64,000 nt of DNA, taken from Tubiluchus corallicola. Taxonomy: Eukaryota; Priapulida; Priapulimorpha; Priapulimorphida; Tubiluchidae. Position numbers and translations under genes: made by a program. The DNA lies in contig JAQGDQ010000305.1 of assembly GCA_030141605.1 (NCBI GenBank), positions 188,001 through 252,000 of the forward strand. The letters are read 5' to 3'. Shown here piece after piece: positions 1-12,790 of the stretch (its first letter is position 1; every line of letters starts with the position of its first letter). Under the pieces are notes generated by a model. That model did no database searches. It saw only the letters and a list, made by a program, of their open reading frames with translations, and had not been told where the DNA came from.

Positions 1-1022
1 TAATTTTAGTACAGTACTACACAAAATTATATTTGAGCTGTCGAATTTTGATTTAGAAATACACATACAGGAAAGCATGGGTCTGCTGCACGTTGTTAAT
101 ATAAAAACTGTTCTAAATTTTACAATCACACAGCATTTTTTCCAAAATAATAAGATTATTCCACTTTCGTTTGAATTCGGTGGAATTTTCTGTACAATAA
201 AACATTCGATCATTTAAGAAATTTGTTTGAAAGAAAAATGTCTCGTATGTGCTGCAATAAAAACCACTTACGTTCAGATAATTGGCTTACACAAAACCAG
301 GAATAAATAAAACGCGAACTATATAGAATTTTTATGTTTTTATATACGAAATCTTACCTTGACACGAAAACGAAAACCAGAATAAGCGCACACGACATTT
401 CATTGGTAAACTGCATTTTAATAAAATTTTCTGAACCACAGCAAGATTAAGTTCATTTTTCAGCTACTACTTTTTACTGTAATTAAACCTTACTGTTTTC
501 GCTAAATTCATGATCAAATTAAAACTGAGTCAGTAACATCATTTATGGATACCATAAAAACTTGTGCTAAAATGTCACGAGTGTAAAAGGTCACCGCTTG
601 TGAATAGCAAACTCACTGTCTGTTCTCTTTTTAAGATTATCACCATTACTGGTGCGCCGTAGTTATAGTTATTATTAGAGTACTAGCTATTATTTGAAAT
701 ACCTGAAATTAAAGTACTACTATTATTTGAAACTAACAGGCAGATGCGCCAAAGACCATAATATTGTTGTTGAGTGACATGATAAGCACAGTATAAGTCA
801 GAATAAATATCATTGAACGAATTTTAAAAATTGAAGTGACACAACGTGTAACAGTTGTGAACACCAACTCAAAACTAGTCAGTATATTTTTAGAGAAACC
901 GTTTATTATAAACGTAACAACATTTGTAAGCTGAGTATGAAGCGTATACACAAGCAGACTAGAATTCACTAATGAAGTGCGCTCGTCGGCGCCAGGAACT
1001 GCACTGTGTTCGCTCACGGTTC

Positions 1023-1138
1023 GGTCCGAGGTTGATTACCAGGATTTGATTAACGCCATTGTTATGAGAATCTAAAGATTGTTATGAGAAAATGTAATGG
1101 CGTCCGATTATATTTCGTCCTTCATTAAGCCTCGGACC
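1023..1138. repeat. Short fold-back repeat
   Basis: GGTCCGAGG at 1023-1031 is matched in inverted orientation by CCTCGGACC at 1130-1138. Inside, ACGCCATT and AATGGCGT form a second inverted pair, and TTGTTATGAGAA occurs twice as a direct repeat. The arms do not pair continuously, so this is either a decayed MITE or a chance hairpin. Confidence 0.35.
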
Positions 1139-1466
1139 CACCTGTGAGACACCATCGCATTCAGCAGGCCCGACAAGAGCATCCTGAGACATTCTGACCG
1201 TCACATGATTATGTTGCCTAGGTACAATGAGTCAAAATATTAAATGACAATTGAATTGCAAGATAAATAAGATTAAAATTAATGAAATTAAAATGAAAAA
1301 TAATAAGTGGCATATGACTAAATCTGCAAAAGACATCTATCGATATAGTAATCAATATAGAACTGTTGATATAAATAGTTCGTGTGTGGCTGGATAGTTC
1401 ATATATAGTGCAAAAGGCCTACACAATAACCGCACTGAAATGGAGAGGAATGATACTAACTAGTTT

Positions 1467-1571
<105 letters not shown>

Positions 1572-2669
1572 TCACACATTGTTACAGTGTTTAAAGTTTT
1601 TTATCCAATAAAAAATATTCGACGCAGTCATCCAGTAAACCATTAATAATTTAGTACTTGACGCTGTACAGTAACTGTTCAGGAGTTCTACAGGGACTGG
1701 ATAACAAGGTTTGCGAGCGGACTAATAAATTACTAAAATCTGTGACCGACCTCGTCACAGTATGGACGTGAACTCTGGCTCTGGCTTCTTGTTCGTGTTT
1801 ATTAATTATCTTAAGTCAACTCTTCTTAGAGCTGGACAGGTTTTAGCTTCCAATGACGGTGAATGACCACGACACATTGGAACTAGACTGAGTAACAGTA
1901 CAATTTTTAGTTTTCTGTCCAGCTTTTTTTAATAAACTTTCACTTTTTGAAATTTTCGATTGCATACGAGATTTATCGATTCGTTATTTATCGAGATGCA
2001 AGTTCATTTGAGGCAGGTATTCACACTTTGGTCAATGCATGCAAGAAGCTTCCAGACTAATGCAATAGAAAAACATGAGTTTTTATAATTCCAAAAGTGT
2101 GTTCCAAAAGAAGCTTGTAAGTCTTCTAGAAATATATCTTGTGACAGAAATTAGCTTCTAAAGTGTTTGCCATAGCAGCATAATATATTCTATGTAAAAT
2201 CTGTCTAGATCATTGGTTAGTCTCACTTATTTCGCATAATGTACGGACGCTCCACAACTTTGTCTAGTGCTCTATGGCTAAGTAAAGATGCAAAACTTAA
2301 AACTGATTTTAACAAAATTACATTTAAAATACACAACTGTGTATTTTAGTTTTTAATCATGCGTCTTTATCTCTAACCACTAATCTTCAATTTCTTAGAG
2401 ATTTTAATCGCTAATATTTAACTTAGGGGACGTCGATTACTTCAATTTGAAAGGTTATTGATTTATCTAATGCTTGTTCCATTAAAATTAAGTTGTATGA
2501 GTATTTTAAGAGCGGACACTGGGAAAATACCGGAGCAAAGACGTTACCTGAACAACGAACGTTTATCGATTATTCCTGCCACAATTTTAAGTTTGCCTGT
2601 ACAGCAAATGTGTTTAATATGTTTAATAATTTTATTGCCGTACACATGCCCACACAATACAGTACAAAT

Positions 2670-2792
2670 ATGACCAATGACATTGCAATAGAAGACAAAC
2701 GAAATCAGAAACGAAATTTGCTCAGAAATGTTGCTGTTGTCGTCGTCGCCGCCGTCACAGTCGCGTCGTGTCTTCTTTATTATTCCAACTGA
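2670..2792 (+). CDS. Possible 40-residue single-pass membrane peptide
   Basis: Open frame from ATG at 2670 to TGA at 2792. Residues 8-20 are charged (IEDKRNQKRNLLRN) and residues 21-38 are hydrophobic (VAVVVVAAVTVASCLLYY), the layout of a type II signal anchor. The stretch is richer in G+C than its surroundings. No family is recognised and no splice donor follows the hydrophobic part convincingly. It may be a chance frame over GTC/GCC-rich DNA. Confidence 0.12.
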   Translation: MTNDIAIEDKRNQKRNLLRNVAVVVVAAVTVASCLLYYSN

Positions 2793-3482
2793 ATGCACGG
2801 CGTTATTAACTTTAGCTTGAAGTTCAAGTTTTTAACTGTAATATTGAATCTCCACGTTTTGTTTGTTAGTCTGATTACTGCGTTATAATTTTGTTAGTTG
2901 CAGGACACGCTACTGAAATCAAGTGTACAACAAGCGGCTGAATGCTCACCGGCTTATAAAATACTTATGGTTTTATGGTGGCTGTGTTGAAGCTAAACTG
3001 ACAGAACGAGAACAAACTGTCATAATAATGCACAAAAAACTCCAAACAAAGCAGCCTTAAGGTCTAGGTTGTCTTTGTGGGAATGGACTTTTATTACACT
3101 TTATAACATGCTTGAAGGTATTAATAGTCGATTCTAAGAAAAGTCCCTAATCATTCTTACAATGAGGCATTAATAATGAAGATTATATTAATGATCTCAC
3201 TAACTTCACAAGTGTGATTTTGTCGCAAGCAAACTTAACAAAGCCCAGTTGTACTATCTGCAATTGTGTTGTAATGAAGAGTTTTTTATGTCAGGTATAT
3301 TCTTCAGTTGTCAGAAAACATGTTTGTACTCACATGTTTTGTTTGGAATTTCTCCACTGCCCCATATAATTTTTAAGAGCATAAATTTCTTGGCATCTAT
3401 TTCGAACTTCGAAGTTTTACTGTCGTTCTCTTAGTGTGCTAATTTATGGACATGCTCTCTTTCACATGGCTCGCAGTTGCTT

Positions 3483-3488
3483 TTTATT
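3483..3488 (-). terminator. Candidate poly(A) signal, PAN-repeat gene
   Basis: AATAAA read on the minus strand, about 230 bases beyond the stop codon of the PAN-repeat exon. Position and strand fit the gene, but the hexamer is common in AT-rich DNA. Confidence 0.4.
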
Positions 3489-3718
3489 GTCTCGTAAAAC
3501 CAATTGCTTCTTCGACTTTTAATTCCAAAATTAATAATTTGCTCTACATCTTTACAATACATACGTAAATCAACCTTGTTTGTAATCAACTATTCGCAGA
3601 AACTCAGTTAAGAAGCTTAATGTCACCAAATCGCTCACTAGTGCATGGTGTACTAAAAATAGACCTAACATTTTCCGTTTTCGAAGAACTTGCATTTTGA
3701 GAAATGCGCACAAGCTAT

Positions 3719-5960
3719 TTAAGTATTTTTCTCATAACAACATGTATATTGTGCGTCAAAAACTACATTCGTCGTTCTTGAATTTTCGTTCAAAATCTCA
3801 CATGTTGAATTTGAAGCACGGTAAGTAAAAGCTAGGCATTCGATGTCTAAGTCACACATTTCGGCGCAGACGCTAGGCGTCGCTGCGATCTCGTTCGTCG
3901 ATGTTCCCATCAAATATCCGGGTTCGAATTTCACGTATCCTTTTAGAGGAGGACAGCCTTTCTCCTCCTCGTAGTAGCAAACTCCAGAAGTTGCCAAGAA
4001 ACTTGTCTCGTTTTCAGTGTCGGCAGACATCACACAAGTCAAAGTTTCTACATGAAAGTCAAAAGATCTGCATTCGTTGCTAGAGTTGCATGCATCAGCA
4101 CATTGGTTTGCACTCGTGTTGTTCACCATAATTGCGTCTCCTCCTCTATCACCCAAACTACCTGGTTCAACTAGACCAAAAGCTTTAATAACAGGACACA
4201 GACGTTCGTAATAGCAGGACCTCTTTGCCACATTCAGCCCTGCATCATTCTCACCTTTGTCGGACAATGTACATGTTTCAGCATCGATGTTATAATTGAA
4301 TGATTTGCATTTGGAACTTCTTCGACACGCAATCCCGCAAGCAGCTGCTGTGGTGCTGACGATTGTCGCAATCTGGACACCTTCGATCATCATGTCTGCC
4401 ACAGTTTTATACCCAGTTATTTGGGAACATTCATTGAGCACGAATTTCTTCTGGTAATAACAATAATTTACGTTTAATTCTAGAGAGCTGGTGTTCTGTG
4501 CTTCAGCGTGTGACAATATGCATATCCCAGGCTCTCTTCTGTCAAAGTCAAAGGAACTGCATTTTCTTCCGCATGCATTGACACACTCGACGAGGGAGGA
4601 AGGTGAGATTGCTTTTACTGAATTGATCCTGTTTTGAAGTCGCGCACCAGTAACGATGACAAAACCTGTCACATCGCATACGTTGCAGGAAGTGGTTGGC
4701 TCTTTTTCGTAGTAGCAATAGCTTGGATCATGGAAAATGGACAGGCCAACATCAGCTGTATTGTGCTCAGATAGAATACAACTGCCATTGATGACATTAA
4801 AATCAAAGGAGTTGCAACTGGAGTTACTCATGGCTTCACACTCGTTTGCGCAGCTGGACACATTAGAGTCAGCTATGACTTTTGCAATAGTGGGCCTGTT
4901 GCTTAAACGTAGTTGAAAACTAAGAGAAAATGCGGGCACCCTTGGACAAGGCCGGCTGTGAACGTTTTTCTCATAATAACAGAAATTTTCGCTGTTTCCT
5001 ATCAAGGTTCGCGCCTCATCTGTTGAAACATCCATTGATACGACACACATTGACGCGCTTGTTTCGAAGTCGAACGAATTGCAGCTTGGATCGGTCTGCA
5101 GGGTGCAAAGTCCGGCACATTCTTCTGCGTATTTATTGAGGAAAGTCTTAGGTCTGGCTCGGCCGTTTAACCTCCCACCACGAGTCACGCTGAACCCGCT
5201 GACTATGGGACAAGGTATTCGGGGTTTAATAAATAATGACGGGTCAGAAGATGGTGACGAAGGGTCGTCGTTAGCCAGTAGAGATATGTCGTTAGCGAAT
5301 ATGGGCCTGTTGCTGTTGATAATACTAATGCGATTATCATCGATGCTACTGATAAATGGTCTTGACGGATCATTGGTTGTAAATAGGGAAGGATTGTCTT
5401 CAATAAAAAACGGCGATTCATCATTTACTGGCAGCGTATTCACATAGTCGTAATCAAAAGCAGCTGTAAAATAAACAATGTAGAAAATAAAGAAAGATAT
5501 CTTTACAGAATATTATTTTCCTATCAGCAAACTGACAAATATGCCTAAATGTTAACAGCAGCGGTAGAATATAAACGATATTTCTGGTACAGGTGCCATA
5601 GTCTTTGACCATTTGCCACTTTTGCTTATCTTTTTGTGTCATATTTTTGTATTAAGACAACACCGTCCATTCGACGATGTCATAATTCATGATGGCTCAA
5701 TCCAGGAGAGAAAAACGTCAAACATTATGGTAGCAGGTGTGTTAGAAAGATTGTTTTCGATCAATGAACACGATTACCTGCCGTAGGTCTGCAGTGTGCG
5801 TAGTGCCCCTCATTGACTATCGTGTAGCCAGAACTACAGACGCAATATCTGTAAGGAAAACGCATGCCATACTGATGTACACTGAAGGCTGTACTCTCAC
5901 AATGGCTGTTACTGTCCATACATTGAGCACTTACAAAGCATCGGTCTCCCAGTCGGGCAT
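3719..5960 (-). CDS. Secreted protein with an EB-like module and six PAN/apple domains (5' end not resolved)
   Basis: Two coding exons join in phase. The exon at 5960-5778 has acceptor AAATAG and donor CAG/gtaatc. It encodes a 60-residue cysteine-rich module (GDRCFVSAQC, then YRYCVCSSGYT) resembling EB or EGF-like modules. The last exon at 5463-3719 (acceptor TTTTACAG, stop TAA) starts with an Asp/Ser/Asn-rich linker of about 80 residues. Six PAN-like repeats of about 75 residues follow, each with a CxxxC...C.SFDF core (variants SFNY, AFTY), a mid-domain cysteine and a closing CYYE (CCYE in the last). PAN domains bind protein or carbohydrate outside the cell, so an extracellular matrix or cuticle role is inferred. 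The signal peptide and first exons are not found; 9753-9562 may be an upstream exon. One long exon carrying all six repeats suggests expansion by internal duplication. Confidence 0.8.
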
Positions 5961-7456
5961 CTATTTAAAAGAAAAGAATAACCCAATAACATGGAAATAA
6001 TTTTTAATAACAAGATATAGAACTCAATAGTAAATTCTGATAAATAGAAAATCGATAAAACAAAGACAAGATTTTTGTCTTTATCATGGGTTTCTTCTAT
6101 TTAAAAGACTACGCTAATTTAATTACTTTGATTTAATTTCACGATCTGTTTATATCATATCATGTTCATATTTACTTGTCTTAAACAGGTCTTTCAGTCA
6201 TTAATATGACAGCTATTTTTATATTTTAAGCGGACGGAATTAGAATTAAATAGCTCTTAAATAGTGTACAAAACTGACACAGCTCTCTGAAGAATTTAAC
6301 TAGACTGGCTAATGCAGTGGAATGCATGACTTTGCCTTATTTTTCAATAATGTAAAGCAGTCTCAGGCTTTCCAATACATTTTGCTGTTGTTTCTTTCTC
6401 ATTAATTACGTTCAAGTGTACTTCTTTTTAACCTATTGTAGTTTAATCTCATTACAATACGTCCAAGAATACTAAAAATTCTATCGAAATATTTTACTTT
6501 ATTTGATGAAAAGCATAATTACATGGAACAATTTTATAGAACATTTTGCCTAATTTTTTTCATCAAGTTTTATGGAAAAAATTTTGCTGATTCGCGACAA
6601 ATTTGTTTTATTACGAGATCCGAGCCCGTATCCGTATTCTATCCTAGATGTACGCTGGTTGCAAGTTCTTGTCTTTTAACATCAACACCAAAATTTAGAT
6701 ATTTGATTAACTAGTCATTAAGTACTCTGATGACACCTCTCGTCAGGGAAGTACAGGGTTCCATAATGCCACTTCCTCGGAAAGGAATTGTCTCGTCCCT
6801 TACGAAGCCTGTTCATGTGAGGCCCTAACTAATTTGATATGCACAGTCTTCTGTTGCATAGAGGACGCAAGAAAAGTTTCCTGACAAGTTACATCAGAGT
6901 CTAAGTCTGTATATCTATCTTCGTCCAATGGTGTCTTCGTAGATCTATTTTGGCTAGAGGACACCAAAATAGGCTCTTTTACAGCAATACTTTTTGCAAT
7001 GATATCAAAATCAAGGTGAGTCTTCACAAATGCAGGATTTAATTACCATCTAAATAATTAAGCCATTTATATTTCTGCCTCCGGTTGTTACACTGCTGTG
7101 TCCTAAAAATAGGAAAAAGAACATATTGTAACCAATCTTTATAATACCAAAGTATGTAACATACGCAAGTGGGTATATTATTGCTAACTGTCGTAGATAC
7201 ATAAAGCACACAAATACCTAACTTGCTTATCACTTTCCTGCCAGTATGAGCAGTTATGAACAACAAGCGAATATGAGACAACGAGGTAATATGAAACAGA
7301 AGTATAGAATCTTTCAACTAAACAAGGCTCTTCTACTGCATTTACCTGTAACAATTTTTCATGGTGAAGAGGCCTATGGAGGCTTAAACTCCCGTTTAAT
7401 GAACTTTGATTTCTGTGCTTGAAGAATCAAATTTTTGGTTATAGTCATTTTAATAA

Positions 7457-7641
<185 letters not shown>

Positions 7642-8767
7642 GCTTTTGCAAAAGCATTTTCTCATTTCAAACACCGACCTGACCAACATGTTTTATTTAG
7701 TTCGGGCTCTGCAAGTTGAAGTTCAAAGCCTCAAAAACAAAGCTGCTTGATATAGATCTTTCAAATCCTGAAGGGTTCGAACCTAGCTCACTATCATGGC
7801 TAATTTAAAGGAGAAGAAAAGGCAAGTTTACTGTATGTCCCAAAAAACTTTCCATACAAAGTTATGTTACTTGGCAATAAGGTTGACTGCTTGAAAGACA
7901 TGTAACTAGAAAAGAAAAATCTAATAATTTAAATCTATTAATTTAATAATAGAAAAGGAAAGAATCATTTAAAATGTTCGCACCATCTGGTAAAACGTCA
8001 CTCACCTTCCCTGTGTATACCACTGACTCACCAAAAACAGTATTTTAATCTTATTGACAAAATACAGTAAATTATACCTTTGCTTAGTTAGTGAAGTGTG
8101 CGCTACAAATGATCTGATTATTTTTTAAATCTTTACACAGTGTTATCTAAACTTATTTCAATTGACGTACCCACAAAATGGCTGCACCTAAAGGTCATCG
8201 CGGTGTTTAAATTTCAATTGTTTTTATTAAGGTTTACTGCTAATACAAGCTCTCTGCGTAATAGATCAGCACGCAGGTGATACAAAATTTTAAGATGTTT
8301 TAGCTTTATGTGGGTAAAGGGCTTTCTTGTGCTTTTAAAGCTACACACTGAATCGTCAGATAACGCTCTCTCGGCCACATTCGGAAGATAAATGCAGATC
8401 ACTTCTGCGTGAGATAAACTACAGGGGGCAATAATACAGGTGAAATCACTCAAAAACAAAATTTAATGAACATCCATTCTCTTTCTGAAAAGGCTTAAGC
8501 ATGGCTTAGTTGTTCCCCTCGTCCCATACGAATTCTTCTCACCTTTACTCAATTTTTACTAGCATGTAAATTATTTCACAGCTAAGAAACAATTTAAGAA
8601 ATTGCACGTATTAACATACAAGCGATGAGAATTTCGTCCAAGGAATCTGTCGTATTTGTACGGCTTCCTGCAAGATGCTGTGTATGTTTGCTGTATGTTG
8701 TAGTCTTCGATGCTAACATCATTCTCGTAGACAAGATATTGGTAATCCTAAAACAGAGTGAATTTAG

Positions 8768-8768
<1 letters not shown>

Positions 8769-8810
<42 letters not shown>

Positions 8811-8917
8811 TGTTTGTGTGTGTGTGTGTTCAAAAGATGATGGTGGTGCATGTGCATGATGATGGAAAAAATACCGTAAGAATTCGTCACTTGCAATAAT
8901 TATAACTTCAGAGAAAA
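8769..8917 (-). repeat. (TG)n microsatellite with conserved 71-bp flank, copy A
   Basis: TG units run from 8769 to about 8829. The adjoining block 8847-8917, read on the minus strand, matches 48625-48697 read on the plus strand with about two differences in 71 bases. Both blocks sit beside a CA array. This is a dispersed microsatellite-associated repeat. Confidence 0.8.
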
Positions 8918-9561
8918 TACTTTTTAGCATTGTTATCAGAACTGAATTTTCGATCCATATTAATTTTACAAATAATTCAACTGAAATCTTGATAAAAGTG
9001 AAATGAAAGCAAATCTTTAACTAGTTTTAACTATTTTAATTTGGTTACCAATTACGTTGGTGCAGAAACTAATTGAGTTATCAGCAATCAGCAATATAAT
9101 TTCGGGCTCATTCCACCATCTATATAAGTGCTGGATTCTGTTGTTTTGAAAAGTTGTAAACAACAAAATATTCGATTAATTTAGTTGAACAGTTATAAGA
9201 AAACAGCTAATTTCTTTCCAGTAATTGTTTCTGCAAATTCTGAAAACTCGCCAATTAAAGTGAGTTTATGGGTAAATGCTTTCAAGACACAAAATGTCGT
9301 GATCTCTGCTAGATAGAGAAAAAAGAGCTATACCTTTGAGTGTTCATCAAGATACGAAAATTCTGCTACAGTGACAGCGTTACAATATAAAATACAATAC
9401 ATAAGCCTAAATTGATCCCGTCATCCATAGGCTATATAGTCTGTACGGAAATCACCAAAAACCCTTGAACTTTGAGCAAATGCCCGGCCTGTCGGTTTAT
9501 AAATTATTGCATTCAGTAACAGTGTTATAAAACATTACGTTTTCATAATACATTCTTGTAC

Positions 9562-9753
9562 CCGGAGAATCGAAAGGAATGACCAAATTTATAAAGTGTC
9601 TTCCGGTTCCTCGTGTTACAGCAGATGACGTAGGGTAGTAATTGAACACTCGAGCGTCGTAATGTGCAGTCGATACTTTACCAAAGAAGTTGTCTTTGAA
9701 TTTTATTTCCACGGCCATGTGCTCACATGTGAAGAAACACGTGACCTCAAATC
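9562..9753 (-). CDS. Possible exon encoding a ZP-N-like segment
   Basis: The minus-strand frame follows a good acceptor (TTTCAG at 9754). It reads FEVTCFFTCEHMAVEI, then FFGKVSTAHYDARVF, then GRHFINLVIPFDSP. The C....MAV.I...F.G pattern and the final LVIPF resemble the N-terminal half of zona pellucida domains, though the usual third cysteine is absent. A donor at 9561 (CCGG/gtacaag) would end the exon in phase 1, which is what the EB-like exon at 5960 needs. Without that donor the frame runs on to a stop at 9497. ZP and PAN domains occur together in arthropod cuticle proteins, but with ZP after PAN, so the order here would be unusual. The assignment to the PAN gene is a guess. Confidence 0.3.
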
Positions 9754-9834
9754 CTGAAAGGAAACTGTAGATTTTGATTTTCAGTTAAAACAAAATTTCA
9801 ATTGCAATTTCGTTCGAAGGGCGAGAAGTTACCA

Positions 9835-10152
9835 GAGAAAGAAGATGAAAGAAGGCAGCAGAATGAGAAGTAGTGGAAGAAAAGAGGAAAAAGCAACAAA
9901 ATGATAGAGGCTAGAACACAGAGGGGAGTAGAAATGGGGGAGTATGCTGGGAGACTGGGAGGAACCGGGAGAGAAAACGAAATGGAATAAGAAATGGAAG
10001 AGAGAGAGAGAGACAGAGAGAGGAAGAGAAATAGGAATAGAGAGAGAATAAGAAGGAAGAGACATAAAAAAGGTATGTGAAAGAAACGCACTGAGAGGGG
10101 AAAAAGGAAAGAGAATGGCGAGGAAGAAAGAGAAAATGAAGAAGAAAAGAGT
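9835..10152. repeat. Purine-rich (GA) tract
   Basis: About 320 bases that are overwhelmingly A and G on the plus strand, with a nearly pure GAGAGA core near 9995-10060. The long minus-strand frames of Ser/Leu/Phe across it are compositional. Such mirror-like polypurine tracts can form triplex DNA; that is not shown here. Confidence 0.85.
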
Positions 10153-11500
10153 ACTCGGTGAAAACTCCCCCCAAATAGTAATTATTTGGGCATTATTGTA
10201 TGGTTCTTTTTGCTTTTGACCTGAAAATAGTTCACAGTCCAGTATTTTTATTTCTTTAGTGTGTTCGTGTTGTGTTTTTTAAACTGGAATTATTTATTTC
10301 AGAAGTCGTAATTTGAGAATAATAATGCCTAGATTTTACCTATTGATTACATGATAATAATAATAATAGGAGTTTCCAGGTTACCTGTGACACTATTGCG
10401 GAATGTACGCGGTACCTGTGATCTGTAGTTACTCCACTGGTCACCATGGAGGCTCAACCGTCTCACGAAATTTTCAATTGGATTTCTGCTGGTTCGGTGC
10501 GAATGTTGGCGGTAATTACTTGCCGTTGTTAACTGGAATCTAAGTAAGAACATACATAAGGGCGTGCTTACATTTTGCATGGGTAATGGCGACGGAAGAC
10601 GGTTAGAGCGATCAAAACGATTCTAACATTTTGTGATGATTATATTATGCATTACCTGTCTATAACAACCTATAGAGCAATCTAACAGCAGTCCAAACAG
10701 TCTATATATTACAACCTCGTTTGCACAAAATTTTTGACTAAAAATTTTTGTTTTTTAATAATTTGAAAAATTAATATACTGCGAGTTGTCCATATGCCCC
10801 CAATAGGTGAAATATTATGGGGACATAATGAACTTAGGAGTAGTGTACAGTATTAAACTTTGACGAACACTGACATCAAGAAGACCTTCTCCTTAACTTA
10901 GCGTGACGTAACGAAACATAAAATAACATAGCATTATAACATGACATGACATCACATTACATGACATCACATGCCGACACTGACGATACAACAACACAGC
11001 AACAGCTTAGCATAGCATAAAAATCGCAAACACGCTGCTCAATTTAAATTCATTGTTTCTTTGGTATTTCAAAAACTATAATCCTTATACTTTGCCAAGC
11101 CCCTACAGGGCCAGGAGCAAGGAACGGCCAATCTGTTTTTAAATAACTACGTATATACTTTATTTGCAATAAAATACATTACAATAAAATCACAATCCTC
11201 GGTGTTGAAAATATTTTCAATACTAAACACTGTTAACGGTAAATGCGTCCGACGATAATAACATAGTAAAAAAGCCGTGACGCAGACTAGCTTTAAATTA
11301 AGTTTAGAGTAATGTCTAAAAAAAGTTACCTAAGTCTCTAAAACAAGTGTCTAAAAACGATGCTAGGCCTATATGAACTTAAAGACCTATATGGTCTTTA
11401 AAGACTTTTGTTAGTATGTTTTCAATCTTTGATTTTAGGACTGGACGTGTTCACTTTTGCTTGGTAATGCAGTAGTAAACCTATTATGATACTGAACTTT
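10153..11500. other. Gene-free stretch
   Basis: No exon recognised. A short region at about 10905-10975 contains degenerate ACATGAC and CATCAC units. The remainder is AT-rich unique-looking sequence. Confidence 0.5.
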
Positions 11501-11685
11501 AGCCGATTCTGCATAATACAAATAGCTTCAGTCAAATGGCTCTATCGGGTTCGAAGCGGGATATGTTCGCTGTGGGTCTTTAATTACCGGCGTTGTCAGA
11601 AGACCAGGTTTCTCAACTATGTCTGAATAGCTGGTATTGTGAAATGTATCAATGCGTAAACTAAACGAGCAATTTTGGCGCGAGA

Positions 11686-12790
11686 CTACGGGATCTTGTT
11701 GGTGTGGTTTGCATGGGATATTGGCTTGCGTTTTGTTTTCACGTACCAACGCTTAGGGTCATAGCGTAAACATGAGTTCAGCCGTTCTGCTAATTTTGAA
11801 ACTCCAGCACGACTTAAATGCAGACCGTCCCTTCGGCTAAAAATGACTTTGAATGTTACACAATACATAGTCCTCTTTGTTAGTTAAATAGATTGTGTCA
11901 TTATTAAAAGAGCATATAAACTCATTTATCAGAAAGACATTACCAGGCACAGTTATCTGTAATTGTGATAATGTCTCTAACTGCTGATTCCTTGTCAATT
12001 TGCTGTCTGCTTTTTGCACTAATTGTCTTATGTCATTTACACCATAAGCGATGTCACGTTTTAAGTTTCATGGCTGGATAATGGTTTAACACTTCTGTGT
12101 TTAACTCTTCCAATGTTAAGCCTCTGTAAGAGTGTACCTGGGCGTTTTTTCGATGTCTGTTGGGTTTAAGTGTACGGTTCTTAAGTCTCCGGGACTAGCG
12201 CTTGGGTGTTTGTACGCTTTTGTGATTTTTTTCTTTTTTCTTTTCAGCTTCACAGTTGTTGTGGTACTGCAGGATTCCCTTTCCTGTAAAGTTTCATCTT
12301 GCGTTGGAAGGTTTGACGAGGAGGTGTCTCCATTCCCAAGTAAAGCCTGATTCGCCTCATCTGTATGACAAGAAAATTTGGAGGAGCTAGCAGTAGCATG
12401 GTTGTTTGAATTTTGAGTTCGTTTTGAGAATTTTGTAGCTCAGAGAGTTCTGCAGATAATTTACGAACCTTTTCGATGAGAGTTAACTGGCTCTTTGTAG
12501 TTGGCATCTAGTTTTGATTCAAAGCGCTGAATTGCTTCTTTACTCTCCTTTTCGTCGTATTTGGCTTTTATTTGCAAGGTAGCTAACATTTGCTTGTAGC
12601 GTACGTTATCTGGATAGCCAAGGAACACGAAGTCGAGAAACATTATTTGTCGTCTTGTGTACATTATTTTCCCATATTTGTCGTTTGCCAACGTTTTTTG
12701 AAGCACCTTTCACACATGGCAAAACATAGTTGATTTTTATTCATTGGATTTTTCGCGCTTTTACATAGAGTGCAACTTTTCCTTGTCATT
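11686..12790 (-). pseudogene. Broken LINE ORF1: zinc finger, coiled coil and SGNH-hydrolase-like region
   Basis: Reading down the minus strand, three broken blocks keep the order of a CR1-type LINE ORF1. First is a cysteine-rich segment near 12780-12680 (CTLCKS, then CFAMCERCF). Next come charged helical stretches at 12640-12400 (AKYDEKESKEAIQRFESKL; LIEKVRKLSAELSEL). Last is an SGNH-like part at 12060-11686 with IAYGVNDIRQLV and DGLHLSRAGVSKLAERL, the latter carrying the DG.H catalytic block. Several frameshifts and stops separate the parts. No ORF2 with endonuclease or reverse transcriptase follows at lower coordinates, so this is a truncated dead copy. Confidence 0.6.

Noticed and set aside
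6800-7027. 75-codon minus-strand frame (FDIIAKSIAVKEPILVSS)
   Set aside because: Reads somewhat like coding sequence, but no motif, acceptor or partner exon could be found.
9798-10174. Three overlapping Ser/Leu/Phe-rich frames
   Set aside because: Pyrimidine-rich composition of the antisense of the GA tract keeps all frames open; no motif or splice signal supports coding.
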